A stretch of 64,000 bases of DNA from WLMZ01 sp043753895 (lineage in GTDB: Bacteria > Actinomycetota > Acidimicrobiia > Acidimicrobiales > Ilumatobacteraceae): assembly GCA_043753895.1 (NCBI GenBank), contig JAYUWK010000146.1, positions 124,001-188,000 of the forward strand, given 5' to 3'. A program made the translations under genes and the position numbers. The notes under the pieces were generated by a model. That model was not told the DNA's origin and ran no database searches. It was given only the letters and a program-made list of their open reading frames with translations. Shown here piece after piece: positions 50,110-58,913 of the stretch; position 1 is the stretch's first letter, and each line of letters begins with the position of its first letter.

Positions 50110-50900
50110 GCCGCCGATTCGGCGCGCGCCACGGCAGGTTCCTTGGCCCACGACATGCCCCGGCGCAAGAGTTCGCGGTACTCGGGAACGTCCCACGAAC
50201 CGCGTTCGACCCGGGGCCAGTACATACCATTGAACGGCGGCGCGACCATGTCGTAGTGGCCGCGGCAATGGCCGAGAGTGAAATACAGTACGCAGCCCTC
50301 GCCCAGCGGTCGTCGGTACATCACGAGGCGGGCATCGTCGTTGGGCCAGTCGGCCTCGGCGAAGCCGGGTCCGGAATTGCCGTGCCAGTGGGTTTCGAGC
50401 AACGGCTCGACGGTGCCGTGGTACTCGCACAGGTACAACTCGTCGTCTGCGAAGAACGGTTTGATGCCTGCAACGACAGGGTCATTTTCGGCTCCGGCAG
50501 AAATGGCGACCCGATACGGCTCGATGGGAGGGTGCGACAAGAACTGACTGCCCAGCGTGTCGACGAACGTGGGGAATGCTCGTGGAGTCACGAACGAACC
50601 TGCGCCCAGGCCACCCGCCGGTGGGTCGATGGCCGAGTTGGTGCCGTGCAGTGCGAACCAACGCCCGCCGGCGTGAACCCAATCTCGCAGACCCTGCTGG
50701 ACCTCGGCGCTGGGTCGCACGTTGCATGTGTACGACACCAAGAAGTCGCAGTGCGCGATCGCGTCGACATCGTCGTAGTCCTGTGCCACCTGGACGCGCA
50801 CTCGCTCGTCTTGGGCGAGTAGCTGGAGCAGTTCGAGTCGTGCGTAGTCGAAGTCGTGCCACCATCCGCCTGTCACGAGATAGGCGTTGATGCGTGCCAC
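50106..50900 (-). CDS. ThuA-like domain protein (trehalose-utilisation type)
   Basis: A protein of 264 residues with a class I glutamine-amidotransferase-like fold of the ThuA family. It begins with AYLVTGGWWHDFDYARLELLQLL, has the LVSYTCNVRPSAEVQQGLRDWVHAGGRWFALHG segment near residue 55, and ends with GHCRGHYDMVAPPF near residue 220, where His and Arg line the presumed active site. ThuA proteins take part in sugar catabolism, in trehalose use through 3-keto sugars. It starts directly after the stop of the upstream SDR gene and overlaps the dehydrogenase gene, so all three form one operon for sugar-like compounds. Confidence 0.83.
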   Translation of the reverse strand: MARINAYLVTGGWWHDFDYARLELLQLLAQDERVRVQVAQDYDDVDAIAHCDFLVSYTCNVRPSAEVQQGLRDWVHAGGRWFALHGTNSAIDPPAGGLGAGSFVTPRAFPTFVDTLGSQFLSHPPIEPYRVAISAGAENDPVVAGIKPFFADDELYLCEYHGTVEPLLETHWHGNSGPGFAEADWPNDDARLVMYRRPLGEGCVLYFTLGHCRGHYDMVAPPFNGMYWPRVERGSWDVPEYRELLRRGMSWAKEPAVARAESAA

Positions 50901-51653
50901 CTAGAACTTGATCCGCTTGGTGTAGCCACCATCGATGACGATGTTGGCGCCGGTGATGAGGCTGGCGGCAGGCGATGCAAGGAACGCGATCGCGTTCGCG
51001 ACCTCGTTCGGCTGACCGAGCCGCTTGAGTGGCATCTTCGCCACGGTGGCGTCGTAGAACGCCTCCATATGTGTCTTGATGGTGTCCCAGTTGCCGCCCT
51101 CGAAGAACACCGGCCCCGGCGAAACGACGTTCACGCGGATTCCCTTGGGGGCCAACGACTGCGACAGGTTGTTCGCGTATGCCGTCATCGCGGCCTTCAT
51201 CGGACCGAAGCTGCCGGGGCCGGCGAATTCCTCCTGGGCGGCGATCGACGACATACAGACAATGGCACCGCCGCCACCCGCTTCCATGGCCGGCACGACG
51301 GTCTTCTCGGCGCGCACCAGACCGAGGATGTCGAGGTTGAGGTTGTCGACCCATGCCTGCTCGCCGCGACCACTGGCGCCGGAGATGTTGTGCACGAAGA
51401 TGTCGCATCCACCGAGCTGCTCGATGGCCTGTGCGAGCCATGCCTTGTACGCGTCACCGTCGGCTGCATCGATGCCCGCGCCGAATGCCTTGGTGCCGTG
51501 GGCGCCGAGCGCCGCGACCGATTCGCTGACGTCGCCGCGCGCGCAGATCGCGACATCGCAGCCTTCCTGTGCGAGCAGTGTGGCCGTGGCGAAACCGAGA
51601 CCACGCTTGCCGCCGGTGATGATGGCCTTCTTGCCCTTGAGTCCGAGATCCAT
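50901..51653 (-). CDS. short-chain dehydrogenase/reductase
   Basis: A protein of 250 residues. The cofactor motif is ITGGKRGLGFATA near residue 12; the usual NNAG is HNISGAS; catalytic Ser is in CMSSIAA, but the expected Tyr-x-x-x-Lys appears as FGPMKAAM (Phe instead of Tyr at the first position), so the Tyr is missing. VSPGPVFFEGGNWD follows. GGGGG lies about 5 bases upstream of the ATG. It leads the ThuA operon. With the Tyr replaced, catalysis may be altered; check by alignment. Divergent from the frameshifted SDR at 51705 with a 51-base gap. Confidence 0.8.
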   Translation of the reverse strand: MDLGLKGKKAIITGGKRGLGFATATLLAQEGCDVAICARGDVSESVAALGAHGTKAFGAGIDAADGDAYKAWLAQAIEQLGGCDIFVHNISGASGRGEQAWVDNLNLDILGLVRAEKTVVPAMEAGGGGAIVCMSSIAAQEEFAGPGSFGPMKAAMTAYANNLSQSLAPKGIRVNVVSPGPVFFEGGNWDTIKTHMEAFYDATVAKMPLKRLGQPNEVANAIAFLASPAASLITGANIVIDGGYTKRIKF

Positions 51654-51692
51654 TGGTTACCCCCAGTAAGTATTGCGCTGTGCGAGCGAGCA

Positions 51693-51698
51693 TAGGGT
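51693..51698 (+). promoter_or_regulatory. -10 box of a leaderless GTG start for the SDR at 51705
   Basis: TAGGGT lies exactly 6 bases before GTG 51705, without a ribosome site. Confidence 0.5.
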
Positions 51699-51704
51699 GG
51701 CGGC

Positions 51705-52492
51705 GTGGGGCCACAGCGAGTTGCAGTCATCACCGGTGCGGCGTCGGGCATCGGCCGTGCCGCGGTCAAGTTGTTCACGTCGCGCGGCTGTGCGGTCGTA
51801 GCCGTCGACGTACGCGCCGACGAGCTGCGATTGGCGCATCGTCGCGACCGTGTGGTGTGTGTGGTCGGCGACGTGAGCGCAGAGTCCACCAACGCTGCTG
51901 CGGTCGGGGCCGCGCTGCGCGAGTGGGGTCGCCTCGACGTCGCCATCCTCAATGCCGGCACTGTTGGCTCGCCGGGCCTCGAAGCCGATGGCGCCATCGA
52001 GCGCTTCGATGAGGTGCTCGCCGTCAATCTACGCGGTGTTGCCCTGGGAATCCGCTGTGCCGCCCCTGCCATTCGACAGACCGGCACCGACGGTGCGATT
52101 GTTGCAACAGCATCTACCTCGGGTTTCGGCGGTGATCCCGGGAACTGGGCATATAACGCCAGCAAGGCTGTGTCATCAATCTCGTCCGTGCTGCTGCCAT
52201 CGACTACGCGCTGCACGGTGTACGTATCAATGCAGTGGCCCCTGGTCCCACCGAGACCGGCATGACACTCGGGCTCCAACGCATGCCCGACCTTCACAGC
52301 GCCGTGGCCCGACGCGTCCCGATGCAGCGTTGGGGTGCTACAGCTGAGATCGCCGAGGCGATGTGGTTTCTCGCGTCGCCTGCGGCGTCATTCATCACCG
52401 GCGTCACCCTTGCGGTCGACGGCGGACTGTCTGCATCTGCTGGCCACTTCGACCTTCCATCAGCATCGAACTCAACAGAAACCGAGAACTGA
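51705..52492 (+). pseudogene. SDR gene with a single-base frameshift
   Basis: From GTG 51705 the frame reads a normal SDR: ITGAASGIGRAA near residue 9, LNAG, ATASTSGFGG with the Ser, and YNASKAV with Tyr and Lys near residue 151. At 52170-52174 the reading shifts, and the expected continuation INLVRAAAIDYALHGVRINA then APGPTETGMTLG is found in another frame, ending LAVDGGLSASAG at 52492. The whole is 788 bases, one short of a multiple of three; adding one base (likely a lost G in GTGG) gives a standard 262-residue SDR. It may be a mutation or a sequence error. It is followed after one base by a PNPOx-like gene. Confidence 0.78.
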
Positions 52493-52493
52493 G

Positions 52494-53018
52494 ATGAGTC
52501 AACCCATCACGAACTACGAGGACGTCGCGGTGTACGGCCTGGACCCGGCGAGAGAGGCAGAACTGATTGACGCGCAGAACGAGTGCACACTCGTTTGGGT
52601 CACCGCCGATGGGTCGCCGATGGCCGTGATCATGAGCTATCTGCATCACGATGGCCGGTTCTGGATGACAGCTACGTCACAACGCAAGCGCATTGCCGCG
52701 ATGCGGCGCGACAGCCGTGTCGCCGTGGTCGTCAGCTCCACCGGCACGTCGATGAGGCGGGGAAAGACGGTGACATACAAGGGCGCGGCCGTACTCCACG
52801 ACGATGCCACGACCAAAGCGTGGTTCTATCCAGCGCTCGCACAGCGACTGATGGGACGATGGGGACAGGCCCTCGTGGACGAGTTCGCGCAGATGCTCGA
52901 CTCTCCGCGTCGCGTCGTGATCGAGGTCGTGCCCGGGCTGCGCGTGGGCTACGACGGCGACAAGATGCGTGATGCCACCACGGAAGCTCGCGAGGCAGGT
53001 GCCCTCAACTGGCAGTAG
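52494..53018 (+). CDS. pyridoxamine 5'-phosphate oxidase-like flavin/F420-binding protein
   Basis: A protein of 174 residues with the split-barrel fold. Its core is LVWVTADGSPMAVIMSYLHHDGRFWMTATSQRKRIAAMRRDSRVAVVVSS, a typical opening of the family where Arg and Lys contact the cofactor phosphate. The C-terminus (VIEVVPGLRVGYDGDKM) supplies the last strand. In Actinobacteria this fold binds FMN, F420 or haem; the cofactor is unknown. ATG 52494 is one base after the frameshifted SDR stop, so the two were co-transcribed. A similar SDR/PNPOx pairing occurs at 60071-61440. Confidence 0.82.
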   Translation: MSQPITNYEDVAVYGLDPAREAELIDAQNECTLVWVTADGSPMAVIMSYLHHDGRFWMTATSQRKRIAAMRRDSRVAVVVSSTGTSMRRGKTVTYKGAAVLHDDATTKAWFYPALAQRLMGRWGQALVDEFAQMLDSPRRVVIEVVPGLRVGYDGDKMRDATTEAREAGALNWQ

Positions 53019-53037
53019 CGCCCGATCGCGCCACGTG

Positions 53038-53829
53038 TCAGGGCGACGCGTTTGCAAACGGCAACGGGCCGGTGACCGCGCTGATCCGGCAGTCCAGGGT
53101 GATCAACTGCACGGGATGCTGCACTGACCATCGCGCGGTCTCGCCCGGCGCGACGTCGCTGACGTCGGTATTCGCGATGTAGAGCACGTTGGTGGTGCCA
53201 GACCTGAGGAACTCGACCACGAGGTGGTACGACTGGGCGTTGGGCGACTCGTTGGTGATGGTGCCGTCGAAGTGGGCGACTCCTTGCGTGTCGACGTCGC
53301 AGCGCGTGGTGGCCACCGAGTACTGGCCCACGTAGGCGAACCTGTCGAACTCGTGGACGACCTGCACCGTGAACCAGATCCCGAAGCTCGCTACGGCCAA
53401 GCCGATCGGTGCAAGCACGATCGCTGCCACGCCAAGACCGCGGCCGGTGAGCTGTGGGTTGCGTCGGGCGGCGCGTACGCCGGAGATGCCGAAGATGAAT
53501 CCGAGCACGGCGGCGACAACGCCCAGCACCGAAATGAATGGCACCCACCCGACGACCAACGATCCGATGACGAGCACCAGCGCTGCGACAGCTTTGCGGT
53601 TAGTGGACGACGGCGCGTGGGGGAGCGCAAACGCAGCGTTGGTCTGGTCTATAGGCGATGTGTGGAGTGGATCGAGGAAGCGCCGACCGTCGACCGCGAC
53701 ATCGCCCGTCCACGACTGCCCGTTGTGATAACGGAACTCGAACCGGTGCGTCGGATCGGGATGCCAATCGGGTGCATAGGGGAACGCCGAGGAGACCACA
53801 GTGCTGTTCTGCGCAGGGGTCGAGTCCAC
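53038..53829 (-). CDS. DUF2510-domain membrane protein
   Basis: A protein of about 263 residues from GTG 53829, a start of moderate certainty because no ribosome site is clear. The N-terminal DUF2510 motif is PDWHPDPTHRFEFRYHNGQSWTGDV near residue 18, followed by a linker, two transmembrane helices (about residues 70-92 and 110-135, a DUF4190-like pair with IFGISGVRAARRNP between them), and a C-terminal outer beta domain with VAHFDGTITNESPNAQSYHLVVEFLRSG (FxxL-like). Two Cys occur: TTRCDVD and LDCRIS. The function is unknown; such proteins are frequent in Actinobacteria. The following gene is convergent at 19 bases. Confidence 0.68.
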   Translation of the reverse strand: MDSTPAQNSTVVSSAFPYAPDWHPDPTHRFEFRYHNGQSWTGDVAVDGRRFLDPLHTSPIDQTNAAFALPHAPSSTNRKAVAALVLVIGSLVVGWVPFISVLGVVAAVLGFIFGISGVRAARRNPQLTGRGLGVAAIVLAPIGLAVASFGIWFTVQVVHEFDRFAYVGQYSVATTRCDVDTQGVAHFDGTITNESPNAQSYHLVVEFLRSGTTNVLYIANTDVSDVAPGETARWSVQHPVQLITLDCRISAVTGPLPFANASP

Positions 53830-53852
53830 GCTGATGCACGCTAGCGCCGTGG

Positions 53853-55505
53853 TTACTCGGAGCTCCCGGCATGCGTTGCGACCGCGATATCGCGGGCCCA
53901 GGTGTAGTCGGCCTTGCCACTCGGACTGCGATAGACGGCATCGACGAAGATGACGTGACGAGGTGCCTTGTACGACGCGAGCCGGGAGCGGAGATACAGG
54001 ATCAGATCCTCCGCAACGATGGCGGGCACGCCGGGGTCGTTGCTGCGCGAGGCAATCAGTGTCACCGCACTCCCTAATCGCGGATCCGGGGTCGCAACGA
54101 CGATGCAGTCGTCGATCGCCGGGTGGCTGCGCGCGGCAACCTCGACCTCTTCGGGGTACACCTTCTCTCCGCCGGTGTTGATGCACACCGTGCCGCGGCC
54201 GAGCAGGTGCACGGTGCCATCAGCGTCGATGACGGCGTAGTCGCCAGGTACCGTGAATCGCACACCGTCGACGACACGAAAGGTGTTCGCGGTCCTGGCA
54301 TCATCGTTGTGGTAACCCAAGGGCATCGGCCCGGAGACGGCCAACACGCCGGGCTGTGCTGATCCTCGCGGGAGCGGCTGCCAGCACTGATCGTCGAGGA
54401 CAACGGCGTGGGGAGAGGCCGTAAACACAGCGGTGTCGCCGGGGTCAGTGCCGGGCAGCGTGATGTTCACGGCGAACGGCCCACCCTCGCTGGCACCGAT
54501 CATGTCGATGATCGTGATCTGAGGGGCAGCGGCCTGCAGGCTGCGCTTGTGCTGGCTCGACAGGGTGGCCCCCGTACTGATTACGCGCTGGAGTGATGTG
54601 ACGTCGTACGACTGCGCAGCCGCGCCGCTCTGCAGCGCGTGTACCAACGGCGCAGCAAACGCGTCGCCGACGATCGAGAGCTGTGTCACATGTTCGCGCT
54701 CCACGAGTCGCCACAACTCGTGCGGATTGAACCGTCGTTCGCCCAACAGGACCACGGTGCCACCCATCACGAATGCGGAGATCGCAAGGAAGAGCGCGGT
54801 GCCGTGCATGAGCGGCGGCGCGCACAGGTTCACCGGACTGCGACCTGCGCAATTCAATGCAGCCGCAGTGGCACCCACTTCTTCGGCAGTGGCAGGCACG
54901 TCGAGTCCGGCCGACACGTAGCCGGTGAACGCCAGCGCTCCGAAGAGATCGACATGGCTCCACACCACGCCTTTGGGAAGCCCGGTGGTGCCACCCGTAT
55001 AGAGGAACAGCAGGTCGTCGCCGCTGCGAGTGATACGCGCGGCTGGCTCGTTCGCGGCGATGAGGTCGTGGAACCACACCGCGCCCGCCAGCAGCGGCGT
55101 GCCGTCATCGACCTGCACCAGCAGCCGCACCTGTGGAGAGGCGGCCGCTGCGGCTGCGACGCGGTCCGCAAGGGAACCATGGAACACGAGCACCTCGGCA
55201 CCACTGTCGTTGAGCACGTGAGCGATCTCGGCGGCGAGGTATCGGTAGTTCACGTTCACCGGCACGGCTCGCTGTTTGAACAGGGCGTAGACCGTCTGCA
55301 GGTACTCGGGGCAGTTGAACAACAACTGTGCCGCCCGGGTATTGGTCGTCACTCCGTGCTCCGCGAGCGCGCCAGCAAAGCGGGCGGCGGTGTCGTCGAG
55401 TTCGCTCCAACGAAGGTGCACATCGCCGACGACTACAGCGACGTGGTCGGGCTGCGCGTCAGCGAGCGCCTCCCACAAGGTGGCCCAGTTTTCGCTCAAT
55501 GGCAT
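53853..55505 (-). CDS. acyl-CoA synthetase (AMP-dependent ligase, FadD-like)
   Basis: A protein of 550 residues of the adenylate-forming superfamily. The ATP-binding P-loop is LLFLYTGGTTGLPKGV near residue 170; APPLMHGTAL near residue 235; the A5-type motif is IDMIGASEGG near residue 330; the motif GDYAVIDADGTVHLLGRG near residue 430 and INTGGEKVYPEEVE near residue 450; the C-terminal Lys of the A10 motif lies in SPSGKADYTW. It activates a carboxylic acid to acyl-CoA; the chain type is unknown. GGAGG lies about 7 bases before ATG 55505; an upstream open extension is discarded. Confidence 0.9.
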   Translation of the reverse strand: MPLSENWATLWEALADAQPDHVAVVVGDVHLRWSELDDTAARFAGALAEHGVTTNTRAAQLLFNCPEYLQTVYALFKQRAVPVNVNYRYLAAEIAHVLNDSGAEVLVFHGSLADRVAAAAAASPQVRLLVQVDDGTPLLAGAVWFHDLIAANEPAARITRSGDDLLFLYTGGTTGLPKGVVWSHVDLFGALAFTGYVSAGLDVPATAEEVGATAAALNCAGRSPVNLCAPPLMHGTALFLAISAFVMGGTVVLLGERRFNPHELWRLVEREHVTQLSIVGDAFAAPLVHALQSGAAAQSYDVTSLQRVISTGATLSSQHKRSLQAAAPQITIIDMIGASEGGPFAVNITLPGTDPGDTAVFTASPHAVVLDDQCWQPLPRGSAQPGVLAVSGPMPLGYHNDDARTANTFRVVDGVRFTVPGDYAVIDADGTVHLLGRGTVCINTGGEKVYPEEVEVAARSHPAIDDCIVVATPDPRLGSAVTLIASRSNDPGVPAIVAEDLILYLRSRLASYKAPRHVIFVDAVYRSPSGKADYTWARDIAVATHAGSSE

Positions 55506-55573
55506 CAGAAACCTCCAGATTGCTCCCTGACGAGCCGAGGCGATCGTAGGCACAGCGCCTACTATCGTCTGCG

Positions 55574-55641
55574 ATGGAGCGAGAGCTGCGATGGACAGAG
55601 TGCTGACATGGACCTGCTGCTGACATGGACATAGTGCTGGT
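55574..55641. repeat. four imperfect 17-bp tandem repeats ending in the phosphatase start
   Basis: Units start at 55574, 55591, 55608 and 55625, exactly 17 bases apart. Each opens with ATGGA and has CTG near its end (for example ATGGACAGAGTGCTGAC and ATGGACCTGCTGCTGAC). The last unit is the start of the phosphatase gene (ATGGACATAGTGCTGGT). The three upstream ATGs lead to stops within about ten codons, so only 55625 opens the long frame. The pattern looks like repeated duplication of a start region. Confidence 0.7.
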
Positions 55642-56308
55642 ACGTCACGGCGAACCGGAATGGGTCGTCGACGGCATGAACATCGACTTCCCGCCGCTGA
55701 CCGAGCGCGGACATCGCCAGGCCGCACACATGGCCGAGACCCTGGCCAAGGAGCGATTCAACGAGGTCCTGGTCTCGCCGCTCGAGCGTGCCCGCCAGAC
55801 CGCTGCGCCGTTGTACGCGCGAACCGGCCGTAACGAAGAGGTTCACGCCTGGTTGCGTGAGATCCGCAGCCCTGTCTGGCAGGGAACTCCCCGCGAGAAG
55901 GCCGATGCTGCGTTTGCCGAGGAACGCCGGAAGCCCTCACACGAGCGCTGGCATGGTTTGTCCGCTCTTGGCGGCGAGGCGAATCGAGACTTCATCGCCC
56001 GGATTCGCGAGGGATGCGGCCTGTTCCTGGCCGAACGTGGCATTGAATTGATACCCGGTGATCTGCCCGTGTGGCGCATCGACAATCCGGAGATGCGTCT
56101 GTGTCTTGTTGCCCACGCTGGCACCAACTCGGCCATCATCAGCTACCTGCTCGGACTGCAGCCCACGCCGTGGGAGTGGGATCGCTTCGTGCTCGGACAT
56201 GCCTCGATCACCCGGCTCGAAGCGCTCGAGCTCGGCGATGGTTTCACGTTTGCACTCACCCGACTCGCCGATGTCGAGCACCTCTCCGCTCAGGACCGCA
56301 CGCGCTAG
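55625..56308 (+). CDS. histidine phosphatase family protein
   Basis: A protein of 227 residues of the phosphoglycerate-mutase-like branch of histidine phosphatases. The catalytic motif is LVRHGEPEW with nucleophilic His8; SPLERARQTAAPL near residue 51 carries the phosphate-binding Arg; the general acid Glu is probably in EIRSPVWQG near residue 80; the second His is in LVAHAGTNSAII near residue 160. The substrate is unknown (sugar phosphate or nucleotide are usual). The ATG at 55625 lies at the end of a 17-bp repeat array. It is divergent from the acyl-CoA synthetase gene and precedes the aldehyde dehydrogenase gene by 19 bases. Confidence 0.85.
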   Translation: MDIVLVRHGEPEWVVDGMNIDFPPLTERGHRQAAHMAETLAKERFNEVLVSPLERARQTAAPLYARTGRNEEVHAWLREIRSPVWQGTPREKADAAFAEERRKPSHERWHGLSALGGEANRDFIARIREGCGLFLAERGIELIPGDLPVWRIDNPEMRLCLVAHAGTNSAIISYLLGLQPTPWEWDRFVLGHASITRLEALELGDGFTFALTRLADVEHLSAQDRTR

Positions 56309-56315
56309 ACCTTGC

Positions 56316-56321
56316 TACCGT
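56316..56321 (+). promoter_or_regulatory. -10 box of a leaderless start for the aldehyde dehydrogenase gene
   Basis: TACCGT lies exactly 6 bases before ATG 56328, in the 19-base gap after the phosphatase gene. It indicates that the dehydrogenase gene has its own promoter. Confidence 0.5.
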
Positions 56322-56327
56322 GCGGCC

Positions 56328-57779
56328 ATGGCTGACGCGCTGAGGATGTACATCGACGGACGCTGGGTGCACGCGCTCAGCGGTGAAACGATCGACGTGA
56401 TCGATCCGTCGACAGGCGCCGTCATCGCTGCGGTGCCCGCAGCCGGTGCCGCCGATGTTGACCTCGCCGTACGAGCCGCCCGGCGCGCGAGTGACGATGG
56501 CAGCTGGGGATCTGCTGTATCCGAACGCGAACGCAGCCGCATCCTGTTCCGGATGGCCGAACTGGTGCGCGAACAGCGCGACGAACTGGCCGAGCTCGAA
56601 GTGCGCGACAGCGGCAAGCCGCTGGCTGAAGCACGCGGCGACATCGACGAGGTCGCCTTCATGTTCGAGTACTACGCGGGCTGGGCCACCAAGATCAGCG
56701 GCGACATCCCACCCGTGGGACCCGACGCAATGAGCCTCATCGTCAAAGAACCGGTGGGCGTGTGCGGGCTGATCGTGCCGTGGAACTATCCGATGATGAT
56801 GGCTGCACAAAAGGTCGCGCCGGCACTCGCGGCCGGTTGCACGGTGATCCTCAAGCCGGCAGAACAGACGCCGCTCACGGCACTGCGACTTGCGGCAATC
56901 GCCGAAGCTGCTGGGGTACCCGCCGGTGTGATCAATGTCGTTACCGGCATCGGTGTCGACGCCGGTGGCCCACTGCTTGTGCACCCGATGGTCGACAAGA
57001 TCAGCTTCACTGGCTCCAAGGCGGTTGGTCAGCACATCCAGCGCACGTGTGCGGATCCGCTCAAGCGGGTCACGCTCGAACTGGGTGGCAAGAGCCCCAA
57101 TATCGTGTTCGCCGATGCCGATCTGTCGGTGGCGGTACCGGGAACGTGCAACGGGGTGTTCGCCAACCAGGGTGAGGTGTGTTCCGCAGGAAGTCGCGTC
57201 TTCGTCGATGCGAGCATCTACGACGACACGTTGCAGGCCATGTCCGACTTCGCGGCTGGCATCCGGCTGGGCAGCGGCCTCGACCCGGAGACAACAATGG
57301 GTCCACTGGTGTCTGCGGTACAGCGCGATCGGGTCGAGGGCTATGTCTCGGTTGGTCGAACGGAAGCCAAGCTTGCGTTCGAAGGCGTTCGACCCAACGA
57401 CCCTGCATTGAGCGGCGGATATTTCGTGCCGCCCACCATCTTCGAAGCTACGTCGAACGATCTCAGAATCGCCCGCGAGGAGATCTTCGGGCCGGTGATG
57501 ACGGTGATTCCGTTTCGTTCGATCGACGAAGCCATCACGCTTGCCAACGACACCGAGTACGGACTCGCCGCCGCGATCTGGACACGCGACATCGGTCGCG
57601 CCCTGCGCACAGCGAGGGCCATTCGGGCCGGTGTGGTGTGGATCAACGACAGCCAGCCAGCGCCGACCGAGACGATGTGGGGCGGCTACAAGCACAGCGG
57701 CATCGGGCGCGAACTCGGCCCCTACGCGCTCGACGCGTACCTCGAGTCCAAGCACATCTACATCAACCTTGCGAACTGA
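56328..57779 (+). CDS. aldehyde dehydrogenase (NAD(P)+-dependent)
   Basis: A protein of 483 residues, standard length. Active-site Cys285 lies in NQGEVCSAGSR and the general base Glu251 in LELGGKSPN. The NAD-binding motif is SFTGSKAVGQH near residue 227, and PWNYPMMMAAQKVAPALAAG near residue 148 is typical. C-terminal signatures are EEIFGPVMTVIPF and GGYKHSGIGRELG. It resembles betaine-aldehyde/retinal-type dehydrogenases, with substrate unassigned. ATG 56328 follows a leaderless -10 box. A methyltransferase gene follows after 13 bases. Confidence 0.9.
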   Translation: MADALRMYIDGRWVHALSGETIDVIDPSTGAVIAAVPAAGAADVDLAVRAARRASDDGSWGSAVSERERSRILFRMAELVREQRDELAELEVRDSGKPLAEARGDIDEVAFMFEYYAGWATKISGDIPPVGPDAMSLIVKEPVGVCGLIVPWNYPMMMAAQKVAPALAAGCTVILKPAEQTPLTALRLAAIAEAAGVPAGVINVVTGIGVDAGGPLLVHPMVDKISFTGSKAVGQHIQRTCADPLKRVTLELGGKSPNIVFADADLSVAVPGTCNGVFANQGEVCSAGSRVFVDASIYDDTLQAMSDFAAGIRLGSGLDPETTMGPLVSAVQRDRVEGYVSVGRTEAKLAFEGVRPNDPALSGGYFVPPTIFEATSNDLRIAREEIFGPVMTVIPFRSIDEAITLANDTEYGLAAAIWTRDIGRALRTARAIRAGVVWINDSQPAPTETMWGGYKHSGIGRELGPYALDAYLESKHIYINLAN

Positions 57780-57792
57780 ACGGACCACACTG

Positions 57793-58875
57793 ATGAGTCA
57801 CGAGACACCCGTCGATCCCGACAAGCTGAAGATGTTTTCATTCCAGGTCTTCACCAAGCTCGAAGGGGCCGTGACCGCGGGCATGATCCACCTTGGCGAC
57901 CGCTTGGGGATGTACCAGGCGATGAAGCAGTCGGGTGTGCCAGTGAGCACACACGAACTTGCCGCTTCGCTGCAACTACACGAACGTTGGGTTCGCGAGT
58001 GGGCCTACAACCAGGCGGCCGCACGCATCATTGATTGCGACGCTGACGAGCGTTTCTCGCTGTCGCCCGAGGCCGCTGCAGTGCTCGCATCACCGGAGCA
58101 TCCGGCATATGGCATGGGTATGTTCCATCGCCTCCCGCAAACGATGGCCACGCTCGACGACATGCCCCAGAGTTTCCGTACCGGTGTCGGCTACAACTAC
58201 GACAGCCACGGTTGTGCCGGGGCGATCGGTATCGAGCGAAGCTTCGAGCCGTGGAACAAGACCTTTCTGCTCCCGGTCGTGTTGCCGGCGCTCGACGGCA
58301 TCGAAGAGCGCTTACGCGCCGGGGCGGTGGTGGCCGATGTCGGGTGCGGAGCCGGCGGTGCGGTGTTGTTGATGGCCGGAGCCTTCCCGACGAGCACATT
58401 CACGGGCTACGACATCTCGCAGCACGCGCTCGATCGCGCCGCCACCAAGCTGGCCGAGTCGAGCGTCACCAACGCGAGCTTTCACGATCCACGCCAGTCC
58501 CCACTGCCGGCTGACCATTCTGTGGATCTCATCACCACGTTCGACTGCATCCACGACATGACGCATCCTCAGCAAATGATGGAGGCGCTGCGAGCCGCGA
58601 TTGCGCCAACCGGCACGTGGTTGCTCGTCGACATCAAGGCGCACGACACGTTCATGGAGAACGCACGCAAGAACCCGATGGCGCCGTTGATGTACGGCAT
58701 CAGCGTGCTCTCGTGCATGTCGTCGGCGATGTCTGCTCCCGATGGCGCAGGCCTCGGCACGCTCGGGTTCAGTGAGAACACAGCACGGGAGATGGCAGCC
58801 AAGGCCGGCTTCAGTCGGTTCCGCAAACTCGACGTCGATCACTCGGTGAACGCGTTCTACGAGGTCAGGCCCTAG
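57793..58875 (+). CDS. class I SAM-dependent methyltransferase with N-terminal winged-helix-like domain
   Basis: A protein of 360 residues. The first 90 residues resemble the dimerisation/winged-helix domain of O-methyltransferase-like proteins (LGMYQAMKQSG, TRELAASL-type motif and ERWVREWAYNQAAA). The SAM-binding core has VVADVGCGAGGAVLLMAGAFP near residue 178, the acidic strand end in TFTGYDIS near residue 202, and the motif FDCIHDMTHPQQMMEALR near residue 245. The substrate is unknown. It follows the aldehyde dehydrogenase gene by 13 bases and is likely co-transcribed. It ends 38 bases from the convergent TetR gene. Confidence 0.83.
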   Translation: MSHETPVDPDKLKMFSFQVFTKLEGAVTAGMIHLGDRLGMYQAMKQSGVPVSTHELAASLQLHERWVREWAYNQAAARIIDCDADERFSLSPEAAAVLASPEHPAYGMGMFHRLPQTMATLDDMPQSFRTGVGYNYDSHGCAGAIGIERSFEPWNKTFLLPVVLPALDGIEERLRAGAVVADVGCGAGGAVLLMAGAFPTSTFTGYDISQHALDRAATKLAESSVTNASFHDPRQSPLPADHSVDLITTFDCIHDMTHPQQMMEALRAAIAPTGTWLLVDIKAHDTFMENARKNPMAPLMYGISVLSCMSSAMSAPDGAGLGTLGFSENTAREMAAKAGFSRFRKLDVDHSVNAFYEVRP

Positions 58876-58913
58876 CGACCGTACGTTCAGCCCAGTGACG
58901 GCGGTGCCGACGC

